Of a DNA stretch of 64,000 bases, positions 24,901 through 35,320 are shown piece after piece. Location: assembly GCA_010094025.1 (NCBI GenBank), contig ML991856.1:47836-111835 (forward strand). The letters run 5' to 3'. The notes beneath the pieces were generated by a model that saw only the letters and a list, made by a program, of their open reading frames with translations, ran no database searches and was not told the origin of the DNA. A program made the translations under genes and the position numbers. The stretch is from Viridothelium virens (Eukaryota; Ascomycota; Dothideomycetes; Trypetheliales; Trypetheliaceae). The stretch's first letter is position 1, and every line of letters begins with the position of its first letter.

Positions 24901-25499
24901 TTCGAGATTTTCGGGTCCTGAGATGGTCCTGCTTGCACTGATGACTGCGTGTACGATCGCTGCGTTGGTAGATCCGTGCCGAGTTGGCTTCGCATTGTGT
25001 TCTCATAATTACTATCGTTGAATGATACGCGGCGAGTAGGTCTCTTTGCCTGTCTCGGTTTGACGTCTGGCAGAGGGCTGGTATCCTGCGCGTCATCTGA
25101 TTCATCGTCGTGCTCGTAGGGTCGCGCAACCTCTTCGACTGCCTCCCCTTCCGGAGCAACCTCGATCTGAATGCCCATCCTTGCCAGCAAGGCCTTGAAG
25201 CGTTCGAGTAGGTCTCCATTGTTAGCATCTTGCTCTCGCATACGCAGCAGAAAGCGGAAGTATATCTGGTCATGGTCGGGCTCAATGCCATTATCGGAAA
25301 GGACGCGATCATATGCTGCGAACAAGGCGCGAAGCGGTGGGTCAGGCGAGTTTTGCGCCGCGTCAACAATGAGGTATAGAATTCTGACATCTAATCGTAG
25401 CTTAATCAGCTGCTATAATTGAAGAGTCTAGATATAATACAGCGACGTACTTTCGTTACTGAGGGGAGGCAATTCATTACTATAGGTAGAATCGGGCAT
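21981..25499 (-). CDS. SFI1: Spindle pole body protein Sfi1
   Basis: Two exons, 25499-25451 and 25390-21981, give 1152 residues. The join reads LSNEN|VRILYLIVDAAQNSP. The N-terminus is followed by a disordered stretch, then from about residue 310 many repeats of roughly 23-35 residues with conserved Leu-x-x-W-R features, for example KMLRRWRNTARELHG, RRFFYKWRALTQERH and KRLITSTLMKWRGETRR. Such helices bind centrin (Cdc31) and build the half-bridge used in spindle pole body duplication. The C-terminal tail is Pro/Ser/Thr-rich with phosphorylation-type SP and TP sites. It converges on USO1 with 289 bp between stops. Its last 600 bp show the C-rich to G-rich switch seen also in USO1. Confidence 0.9.
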
Positions 25500-25800
25500 T
25501 CGAAGGGACGCTGCCGGATGCGCCTGTCGACCATAAGGACAGCAACGTAGTGGGAATGATTTGATAATAAGGCAGAGAACAAGAGAGGCCCAAAAGGCAC
25601 ATAGACATTACGAAAGGAGCAAAGCAAGAGCAATGTGGGTGGTCAGGAATCGAGTGAAGTATAGTAGAGATGCGCTTTGTTTTCTCGACGTGAATTTGGC
25701 GCCACGCGACTTCGCGGAATTGATGGCCCGTGCGTAAAAACACTTCGAAGGAGTCCCACGTCCATGACGGAATCGTTCCATCTATCAGCTTTCCTCAGAT
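25500..25800. promoter_or_regulatory. Divergent promoter region SFI1 / NDUFAF8-like
   Basis: 301 bp between the two start codons. No TATA box or other motif stands out. Confidence 0.45.
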
Positions 25801-26094
25801 ATGTCGACGGCGAGAGCACGACCAATCGAAAAATTTGCACGAGCTGTTGCCCAGTGTTCGAGTCAGGTACTTCCGAACCCCATCTTTACCCATCTCGGCG
25901 GCTTACGGATTTGCAGGGTGCGGCCTACGGTAAATGTATTGCCGCAGACTTCAACAATGTTAAAAAAGACAAGTGCATCGACGACTTCTTGAAATTGAAG
26001 GAATGCTACATGGTATCTCTCGCCGCAGCCTGGTGTCCAAGTATTCAATTGACAGTCACTAAACTCCTCCCAGGCTGCTCTCAAGAAAAAATAG
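25801..26094 (+). CDS. NDUFAF8: Twin CX9C mitochondrial protein, NDUFAF8-like complex I assembly factor
   Basis: Three small exons, 25801-25866, 25917-26012 and 26074-26094, encode only 60 residues. The protein has exactly spaced cysteines, C19-X9-C29 and C42-X9-C52, the coiled-coil-helix-coiled-coil-helix fold imported into the intermembrane space by Mia40. The core GAAYGKCIAADFNNVKKDKC and LKLKECYM|AALKKK resemble NDUFAF8 (C17orf89), which works with NDUFAF5 in assembly of NADH dehydrogenase (complex I). The last intron is taken from GTATCT at 26013 to CAG at 26073 because it gives the short basic tail ALKKK and a stop. Presence fits an aerobic fungus with complex I. Confidence 0.85.
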
Positions 26095-26283
26095 TATTCA
26101 GACGGGAACCCAAATGTTTAGATAGATCCTCATCCAATTACCAGCATTAGACCGGCGCTTTCATATGGAGTCTCTATCTGTCGAAGTAATTCTATCCACA
26201 CTTGATGCAGTCTTTCGACAATCGTTTATTTTTCGCATACACAGTAATCATTTCTCGTGCCTTGCAACATAGACCCCTTCCCT

Positions 26284-29200
26284 CTAGAGTTTCACCAATC
26301 TTAAGAGGAACGTTGCATTTTGGATTTCTTGCTCTTCTTCTTTGATTACGACGTCTACCATCCCATTCGGCACTTGGCCAGCCACTTCCGTAGAGACATG
26401 CTTATCAAGGGGCCTCCTAAGAGCCTTCTGAAGTACGTCTGCCTGATCCTCGAAGACTCGCTCTAGCCCAACGTTGTCAGGGTCTTTGAGAATTTTGTAC
26501 TCCATCTTCACATCATCGGTGGGCACGAGCCCGGCCTTCTTTCGGAGTCTATTGACACGATTGAGGATTTCTCTCGCCAGACCCTCTTGCTCGAGTTCGG
26601 GGTACATCTTCGCGTCTAGAATGGTGAGAACGTCATCATCGGTATTAGTCTCAAGGTCCTTGCTTGATTCGTCCTCCTTAAGGCCACGTTTCACCCTTAG
26701 ATCCTCTCTGGATAGGCTGCAGTTCTCAACAGTCATTTGTCCAGTTTCCAAGAACTCCTTGATCTGATCGCTGCTGAGATTTGGCAATGCCTTTTTAACC
26801 TTCTGTGCATCTTTCTTGAACTTTTTCCCGAGCGTTGGGAAGTCGACGGCGACAGAATATTGCACGTTGTATTTCACCTCGTCACTGCTCGTGATCAGGT
26901 CTCTTATATTGAGCTCCCTACAAATCTCAGACTCTAAACCTCGGACGTCTTCAAGGTATTGAGCATCAGGATGGATAACAATGAGCGACTTTAGTGGTGT
27001 TTTAAGGCCAATCGTGCGTCTTTCTCGCGAAACACGGCCCAACTCGATAACGCGCTGCATACGACCAACGCGTCGCTCGATAACCTCATCAAACAGCTCG
27101 GTACGCACTTCTGGAAACGTAAGGAAATGGACTGATCGAGGGTCTTCGGCTTGCAACTCTTTTCGAATATAAGGCAACAGTCGAAGGTAAATATTATCGG
27201 TGATGAAGGGTGTGAAAGGGGCAAGGCCGCGGACTAGAGTAAAAATCACGTCGAATAGTGTATTGAGGGCTTTTAAGGTGTCTTCTGTACCATTTTCTCC
27301 TTTGAGTCGACCTCGGTTGGAACGAATGTACCAGTTGGTGACGGAGTCTTCTTTCGTTAGCAGATCTTCGTATAATTAAGAGCCTTTCACTTCTTACCAA
27401 GCAGTCCTAGTAGTCTAGGGGTGACAGTGTATCTGGAGTTCTTAGCACAGTTTTTTTTAAAGCAGACGGGATCGCTCACAGTCGGTAACCAGCCATTTCT
27501 TCGTTGACAAAAGTGAGGAGAGACTGGCAAGAAGCCAGAATCCAGCGGTCCATTAAATTCGAATTCGAAGATTCCATCTTTGGGTCAAAGAAAAAGGATA
27601 CATTTTCAACCTTCTTGAGAAGATCGACCTGCTGCTGAAAGAACATATATGAGTTCCACAAGGGTAGTAAGACTTTCGAGACGATTTCCCGGACCCCTTC
27701 TTCCTTGAACCTCAGCTCTTCACCTCGCACAACCGGCGAGTTAATCATGTAGAGACGTAGAGCATCCGAGCCATATTTCTCCATGACCAAGTTTGGATCG
27801 GGATAATTCTTTAGCCTAAGATTTGTCAGATGCGAATGATATACGCCCAAAAAAATTTACTTGCCTTTTTGACATCTTCTTTCCATCAGAACTGAGAACT
27901 ATGCCATTGACTACGCAGTTCTTGAAGGGGATGTGACCAAAGAGATGTATTCCTAGCACGCAAAGAGTGTAGAACCAGCCCCGAGTTTGATCGACACCTT
28001 CAGCAATGAAGTCTCCAGGAAATTTCTCAAGGAACTGCTCTGCATTCTCGAAGGGGTAGTGTTGGCTGGCATAAGGCATGCTCCCTGACTCAAACCAGCA
28101 ATCGAATACTTCGTCAATGCGTCTCAAGTCACCCCTGCCTTCTTTGCTTGGAATGGTAATATTATCAACTTTGTCCCTATGTATGTCGGTAATATCGTGT
28201 TGGACGCCGCTTAGCTTCTTCAGCTCCTCTATGCTTCCGACGCAAACTATTTCCTTAAGGTCGCTACTGACCCAAAGAGGGATTGGGGTTCCCCAATACC
28301 GATTTCGACTAATATTCCAGTCTCGCGCATTGGCAATCCAGTTTGCAAACCGCTTCTCCTTAATAAAGACGGGTACCCAATGGGATTGTCCAATGCTTTC
28401 GAGCATTTGGGGAACAGCCTCAGTAACCTTGACAAACCAAGCAGGCACTGCACGGTAAATGAGAGGTGTGTCCGATCTCCAACAGAAGGGATAGCTGTGC
28501 ATTATCTGGCTGTCGACTATCAACCGTCCAGCATTTTTAAGGTGTTTGATGATTGCCCTGTCTGCTGCTTTCACGTGCTGTCCCTCAAAGTCTGGAACTT
28601 CTGAGGTGAAGTTACCCTTCTCATCTACGGGGTTCGGTGGTAATCGCTTTTCAGTAATGACACCCGCTTTCATCGCTACTTGGTAGTCGTCCTCACCGAA
28701 AGCAGGTGATTGATGGACTATACCAACTCCACTTTCGGAAGAAACGTAGGCGGCGTTTACGACACGGAATCCCATGTCCTTGAACTCTTCATAGAAGTAA
28801 TTAAACAGAGGTTCGTAGCGCCAACCAAGCATGTCTTTGCCGGTGAAACGCTCGACGATCTTGAACTTGGCCTTTTTCGGGTCTTTGTACAAAGTCTTCA
28901 GAAGACTTTCCAAAAGGATATAGTTCTTGCCGGAACCGTCATCATGGAGCTTGATGTACTCAAAATCGGGATTCGCAGCAAGCGCGAGATTCGAGGGAAG
29001 AGTCCAAGGGGTCGTAGTCCAGGCTAGGAGACAGGTTTGGGGATCGTCAAGCAACGGAAAAGAAACAACGATAGCAGGATCCTGGGTATCTTTGTAGTTC
29101 TGCTGAGCTTCGTGCTGAGAGAGTGGCGTATTCAGAGCAGTGGAATAAGGCATGACACGGTAACCTCGGTATACCTGTAGTTCTGTTGAGCCGTGTCGAG

Positions 29201-29821
29201 AGAATGGTGACATATTGTATATACCTTGTCCTTCTCAAAGAGTTGCTTAAAAACCCACCATACAGACTCCATGAAACTTGCATTCATGGTCTTGTAATCA
29301 TTGTCGAAGTCAATCCAGCGTCCGAGTCTATCGATAGTCTCACGCCACTCTACTGCAAATCTCATGACAATTGCCTTGCACTCGGCGTTGTAACTTTCAA
29401 GTCCGATTTCCCTGACTGCGTCACTGCCAGACATTCCAAGTTTCTTGTCGATTTCATATTCTATGGGTAATCCATGTGTATCCCAACCAAAGCGTCTCTT
29501 CGGAAAATCAGCGGTCGTTCAATGTTCACTTCTGGTGCGTTCGGCATACCTCGACATAGTGACCTTTCCTTTGAGACCGTTCAGCGCTTTGCTACACGGG
29601 CGAATCGGCTCCACTCACATTGACCAATATCGGGGAATGATGTCCTTGATTGTTGACGCCAGAAGATGTCCATAGTGGGGCAGGCCTGTAGCAAAAGGAG
29701 GTCCATCGTAGAACGTATACGGTTTTCTGCCCTTGGACAGCTGAAGCTGCCGCTGAAAAGCATCAATTTCGCGCCAGCGTTTGAGGACTGCCTCTTCTTC
29801 CTTGGGAAAATCAATAGACAT
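26284..29821 (-). CDS. ILS1: Isoleucyl-tRNA synthetase, cytosolic
   Basis: Seven exons: 29821-29619, 29568-29550, 29497-29225, 29174-27865, 27815-27480, 27432-27398 and 27347-26284, total 1079 residues (yeast 1072). It charges tRNA-Ile with isoleucine in the cytosol. The class I HIGH motif is [12 protein letters not shown] near residue 50 and KMSKR is near residue 600. CP1-editing residues around [16 protein letters not shown] and the anticodon-binding domain [15 protein letters not shown] are clear. Exon 2 is only 19 nt, giving the M-K-G-H-Y-V-E of [16 protein letters not shown], and exon 6 is 35 nt ([11 protein letters not shown]). Intron 4 is GC-AG and splits the Arg codon of KMSKR. The start is the first ATG before [14 protein letters not shown]. 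Confidence 0.95.
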
Positions 29822-31138
29822 GGCCGTATCGCTGTCGGAGGATCGCTGGAAGAGACCTTTGCTCAAAGGCTTGGTGGGGTCTTGTGCCTGCTTGAGCAAG
29901 ACACAAAATTGAGTCAGCGAACGCTTGGTTGTGGCAGAATTATGCTCAGTGCATCAGGCGGTGAGAAGAGCCGATGCAGCTAGCACAAAGTTCAGTATTT
30001 TTAGCTCTTCTTACGACAGAACCTTTACCAAGACTTTGTTCATCTTTTTCATTCGCCAGAATCTAGTCGTTATTTTACATCTCTAATGACTGAAATATCC
30101 CCGAAACTGCGGTACGCCTAGCCTGAAGTAGTTGAAGCACAAATAGTCTTGCAAATTACTGGGCCCTTCCATTTGTTCCGCACTCTACGGCTACCCAAGA
30201 TTGACATTTGGCTCTCTACTTCGTTCCGACACTTCTTTTCAGCTTCTCGAACATCATTATCAGTGACTTGTGCAATATTCGGTCTGAATCGAAGAAAATC
30301 TCGAATATAGACTAAGACCCTTGCGTAGACAGATACGTGTAAATGAGGCGTCGGTTTGCCTTCTAGCAAAAAGCCAAATCAATCAGAAGTGTGCGGATGT
30401 TCTTGTCGGTGAGGTCCATCCGAGTTCACCTCTTCAACTGTTCCCTTGTGTGCAAGTCAGCCACGGATGCACTCCACTAGTGGATGCATTAAGACATGTC
30501 GATGGGGCATACTAGGCTCAATATTGCTAGGGGCCTCCCAGATCGAATTAAGCTGAAAGAGGGTATCTAGCAGATTTCCTACGGGTCTCTTTCTCAATAT
30601 TATAATGGACTCTTCTGCTTAAATTTGGAGAAGAATTAACGAGGGACCCCTAAAACCCACCGAAGTAAACGTAGGAGGTCAAGACACTAGCCGCCTCATG
30701 TACTCTGACAACGATACTCCTCATTACACCCCCCTGGTGACTTGACAATCGATCAGCGGAGACATTTATTAGTTCGTGCCGGACTCCACATGACAGGCAT
30801 TTAACTAGGTATCCTTTCTTCCTTTCTTCATTCCCAGCCGGCAACCCAAAAATCTCACCCTATTCTCTCAACCAAAAGCTCCACATACGGTGACAGTCTG
30901 AATACACAACTGCGCAATGCGTTGGAAGCTGATTAAAAGAAGCTACTTGTTGATGGCTTTTTGCCATTGAGTGTATCGTGAGTTGACTAGGCGCTCAGAC
31001 CGATAATAAAACGTCAAATGATCAATTTTTGGTTATTTGCTCGAGCATTACGTTTTAATTCTTCTTTAATTAGTCATGTGACTAGAACACAACATCTCTT
31101 CGTTTCCTTTAGATCTCATTATCGCCATCATCATTCAA
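29822..31138. other. Intergenic, 1.3 kb
   Basis: Contains the IleRS promoter and the 3' flank of the ferritin-like gene. Open frames are short (under 110 codons) and without recognisable motifs. No tRNA or repeat found. Confidence 0.5.
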
Positions 31139-32256
31139 TCACGAAAGCACCACTTCGGCCGGGCCTGCCAAAGTCCCAAACTGCGTCAATTGATCTAGAT
31201 CCAGTCCTCCCGAAAAAGTCGTCAGAGCCGCGAATGCCGTCCCATTCACGCCATCTGGCACCTCCACTGTGCCCTGACCTGTTCCCGTACTCGTCACCGG
31301 CTGGAAGATTGGCGCACTCACGTTCTGATTTACCATTGCAATATAGAGCTGTGTGCCTGGCGCAACGGGTACGAAGAATGTGGAGGGATCCCAGGAAAAG
31401 GTAACGACAGTACCAGCGGGGACGGGGGGCTGGAGATTTTGAGGTGGGGTTGGAGAGACGAGATTAAGCTTGGGGAGTGTAGTGAGAGGTAGCTGTTGGG
31501 GACATGAGACGATGAACATCTGGGCAAGATTGAAGGCCCAGGTGGCGGAGAGGCCGGTGTCAAAGTTCGTGGGGAATGGGGAAGCGCCAATGCCAGCTCG
31601 AAGCTGCAATAGCATCAGTAACATGGTCTTTGAATGATGCTGAAAGAGACGGAGGAGTGCTTACGTATGAATCATGGCGAGCCTCTACCGTAAGGATTGA
31701 GGCGGAGGCTTCTTCCAATGTGGGATTGTCGGCCAGAAGTTCAGAGCCGCCGAGGTAAGCTCCGATTCCCACACTTTGAAGTTCAGCTTTGATTTGCGGC
31801 AACTGGGTTGATAAGCTTACGTCGTGATCATATTTGCAAGAGAAACAAAGCTCTTCGGGTCTACAGATTGAGGGAAGGCATATGTGCAAGCCGGCAGTGG
31901 AGCAACGCCGTTCGCCTCCAGTATCGATGCAATAGTATCAGCATGCACTTGCTCATGCTATTGGCGATGTTAGCTTCGCGATAGGTTGGCTAGTTGAAAC
32001 GAGAGTGACCTACACCAGCAATCACACAAACGTTCTCCCTGAAACCAGCCGGGAAGCCCGCGGACGTATATTGAGCATCCGTGAAGTTGTTGCATCCCCC
32101 AGTGTAGAGATTAAGCTCGAGCAGCTCTAAATAATGAGCTAACTGCAGGGTATTGGTGTCATTTTGACTTAGAGCAGGGACGGCTTTCTTTTCTAAAGGA
32201 TGTGCTGAGAGTACGTCGGCAAACAGCGCGCAGGAGAGAAGAATATTCCGATACAT
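31139..32256 (-). CDS. Secreted ferritin-like (Rds1-type) protein
   Basis: Four exons: 32256-32014, 31957-31821, 31773-31665 and 31603-31139, giving 317 residues. The start MYRNILLSCALFADVLSAHP looks like a signal peptide. The ferritin-like four-helix region follows: DTNTLQLAHYLELLELNLY, then VIAG|HEQVHADTIASILEANG, where Glu and His could bind metal, then SELLADNPTLEEASASILTV and EARHDSYLRAGIG. The second half is a beta-rich Pro/Thr segment. This is the layout of fungal Rds1/stress or sexual-development proteins with a ferritin-like domain (PF13668 type); biochemical function is not established. The start is chosen for the signal peptide; an in-frame upstream codon is not ATG-favoured. Confidence 0.85.
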
Positions 32257-33926
32257 GTTGATATAGGGTTGGGAGATAGATGCGCGCACTCGGTGATGGC
32301 GCTGATATTATATTAAAGATGGAGTTAAACAGAAAAATGAAGCGGCATCGCACGAAAATATATCTGGAGGAACAGCTCCTGGCCTTGCGTGTTAAGCGCC
32401 CTTGCACAGTCGTCAAAGACGTTTTCGCGAACGCATCATGGCAATTCTAGAGTCATGATCTCACTATGAAAGGCATGGTGCATTAGAATTACTCGAAAGG
32501 CATGGTGCATTAGAATTACTCGAAAGGCATCGAGCTATGGGATTTTGAGATGCATGCGATCTCGAAGAAATCGACATGTCCAAAACAAGCATAAATGCAT
32601 TGAGCTTGGCCAATCACAATCCATGCTCGGTAGAGACCTGCAAGTTACAGCGGGAAGGCATTGCGGGGAAGTCTTAGTGCTTGCGAGATGATGATCATTT
32701 TGGCTTAACAAAGAAAGAGGAGAGCATCCTAGATGTTTGTGGACTTAAGACTGGAGAAGAGAGAGATTGACGTCGTTCGACTCGGTGGATTGCTTAGTAG
32801 CTAGGTATAGAAAAGTCGCAAGCATGGGATTCTCGCGATTTCGCAAATTGCTGGCTTACTCTATTTGTGGTAGATCAAGGAAGCAGTCCTATCTAACCCT
32901 GTAGCCTCTTGCAGGCATGCAAGCGTGTCCTGGTAATTATGTCGCATGATGTCAGTCCGCTGGGCTGGAGCTGGTTACCCCCCGGTGGCCCCTCCAATCG
33001 ATTCTGGCGTTGTGAAGCTTCGCCTCACGTGACAGGGTTGCACAGAGTGGACAAAAGTGGCGCAATTCCATGAGGCTATTGCACCGCTATGGGCCCCCTG
33101 ATATGGAAGTTATATAACCCTCGACCGCCCACCAAGTAATCTTTGCCCAATCCATCCCTATCGAGCTCCTTTGGTCCTCGAACAATGAGCCCGAAAACGA
33201 CGTAGGTGGCGCGTACCGTCAAGGCAGTGGAAGCTCATACAGTTACTTGCAGAGAATAAGACGTAATAAGTTGGGAAAGTCTACGTACCAAGTCGCATTT
33301 TTCTCCTTTCTGTTCGTCTGTCATTCCGGTATTGCGAAACAAAAGGCTCATGTTTCACCTCGTCTCATTGCACAATTTCTTGGCTCGAGAACACCAGAAA
33401 GCCGACGCATACGGTGAACGTCATAACGCTCCCGTGACACACGTCTTTGCTCTCCGTCGTGCTTGTCTCTTTATTGGATGCAGAGCGTTGTTTGTATTAC
33501 CAGAGAGAAACCAGGACAGATTGGGGAAGTTGGACAGCCTTGAGAGATGCCCCGCTTGCTCTGACATCATTGCCCTCGTGGGATTCCCGCCGGCGCCCCC
33601 ACGCCCCTTGGCCATTGGCAAGCATGGCAAGCCAGATTTCACGAAGGCGCGAAGCGCCGTAGTGTGAGCAGATCAGGTATACGGCGTGGCGGCGTGAAAT
33701 CTCTGCCGTCAACAAAGCCAGCTTAGCATCAGCAGTTAAGGGCGACTCTAAAGTATCCCAACGTATGCCCCTTCCTGTTTGGGGTGTTGTGATCGTGCCT
33801 TATCTTCAGCTCCTCAGCTTCACTTGATCTTCCAACTTTGAATTCTTTTGATCGTTTCCATTGTCCTAGGTGGCATTTTATCATTTCTACTTTGCCCACC
33901 ATCTGCGTGAAGTTGTGGCGCTGAAG
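32257..33926. other. Intergenic, 1.7 kb, with a tandem repeat and a TATA-containing stretch
   Basis: No gene is supported. A 27-bp tandem repeat lies at 32468-32530. At 33111-33117 there is a TATATAA box followed about 70 bp later by an ATG (33185) that runs into a stop after six codons unless spliced. This might be a promoter of a short spliced or non-coding transcript, but nothing confirms it. Confidence 0.45.
32468..32530. repeat. 27-bp tandem repeat, two full copies and part of a third
   Basis: The unit begins GAAAGGCATGGTGCATTAG and is 27 bp. Copies at 32468-32494 and 32495-32521 are identical; a third starts at 32522 and diverges after nine bases. Perfect identity points to a recent duplication. 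Confidence 0.9.
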
Positions 33927-35320
33927 ATGTCGGAAAAGCCCATTTTTTGCGCGACCCATCCTCGGGCGTGCTCGACCGCGTTTGAAAGAGTTTTCATGAC
34001 TTGTCGGGACCAATTGAAATGTATCCACGAACCATTCGGTGATGCGTACTATTTTGGGCCTGAACGTCTCGTAGAGCGGTATGCAAACGATGCGGAATCT
34101 AGAATTCAGTCAGGGTTTCAGGAGACGACATATCAGGATATAATGGACAGGATTAATCGAGAAAATGCTGAGGTCTGACTCCCTGGTGCACCATCACTGC
34201 GGAATCTGCGTTCCCTGTATCGTGCTTACATGTCGGCGGATCAAGACTCTGCAATAGTTGTCTGCTTGTGACTATCAAAAAGCTCAGATCTCTTCCATGA
34301 AATTCCATGGCTTTGCACATCTCAGCCCAGCTACGCAATGCTCTAGCCAAGCCTACCTATCGAATACTAAACATGCACAGGGGAAACGTCTGTTTATCAA
34401 GGACATGGCTCAATATCTACTGCCCCCTGATGGCAAGCCTGCATCTATCGCTCCATCGCTCCTCCATCCCAAACGTGGTATTGGAACAAATGGTGCCAAC
34501 GGGAACTCTCTCGCCATCTCCGCCCCTCTTTCTACAGCCGCCACGGGCGTTGAGAAGGCCGGAGCAGACGACCAAGAAAAGAGGACTAAACTCCCTTTTC
34601 CTACTGCGGCTGAACCAGGAAACCCATCAATAATGCCAGATGCAATGCTTCGTCAGTTTCATTTTGCGTTCTTGATTAGGCACCCTCGTTACAGCATTCC
34701 GAGCTATTACCGATGCACTGTTCCACCGCTTGACCAGAAGACTGGCTTCTACAATTTCATGCCCTCTGAAGCAGGCTATCACGAGCTACGTTGTTTGTTC
34801 GATTATTTGCGCCAATCTGGACAAGTGGGCCCGAAAATGGCGGATGGGCCTTCCAGCAACCGAGACTGGGCCATCGACATCGGCGGCTCCGGAAAGAATG
34901 CCGTCGAAATCTGCGTTCTGGATGCTGATGATGTCCTCGATAACCCTGCAGGTATGGTTGAGGCCTTCTGCAAAGCAGTCGGCATTCGTTACGACCCAGG
35001 GATGTTGAACTGGGACAACGAAGAGGATCAGCGGTTCGCTCAAGAAGCATTTGAGAAATGGCTGGGCTTCCATGATGACGCACTGAACAGCAAAGGACTC
35101 AGTCCGAGACTATATGTAAGCTACTAAAAGCCTTTAACATTCTCGATGATGCACAAATTCTAACTCTATCTTAAAGAAAAAGAATGTTAAGAGCAATGAC
35201 GAGCAATTCGAGGATTGGAAGGCTCGTTATGGCTATGAGGGTGCGAAAGTAATTCGCGATACCGTCGACAGCAATGTCGCAGATTATGAATATCTTAAGC
35301 GATTTGCTCTCAAGCTCTAA
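33927..35320 (+). CDS. Sulfotransferase-like P-loop protein
   Basis: Three exons, 33927-34172, 34381-35115 and 35177-35320, encode 374 residues. The N-terminus PIFCATHPRACSTAFERVFM matches the 5'-phosphosulfate-binding loop of the fungal sulfotransferase-like family, where PRSGST-like is replaced by PRACST. Downstream HFAFLIRHPRYSIPSYYRC is the 3'-phosphate-binding segment (RHPR...S). The C-terminal part has AVEICVLDADDVLDNPAGMV and WKARYGYEGAKVIRDTVDSN. Members are often annotated simply as P-loop hydrolases; the acceptor substrate is unknown. The first intron is 208 bp with a GTCTGA donor, longer and weaker than the others here, so that junction is less sure. Residues about 95-150 form a low-complexity insertion. 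Confidence 0.78.

Noticed and set aside
30118-30369. 83-codon minus frame in the IleRS upstream region
   Set aside because: No motif and no supporting start context.
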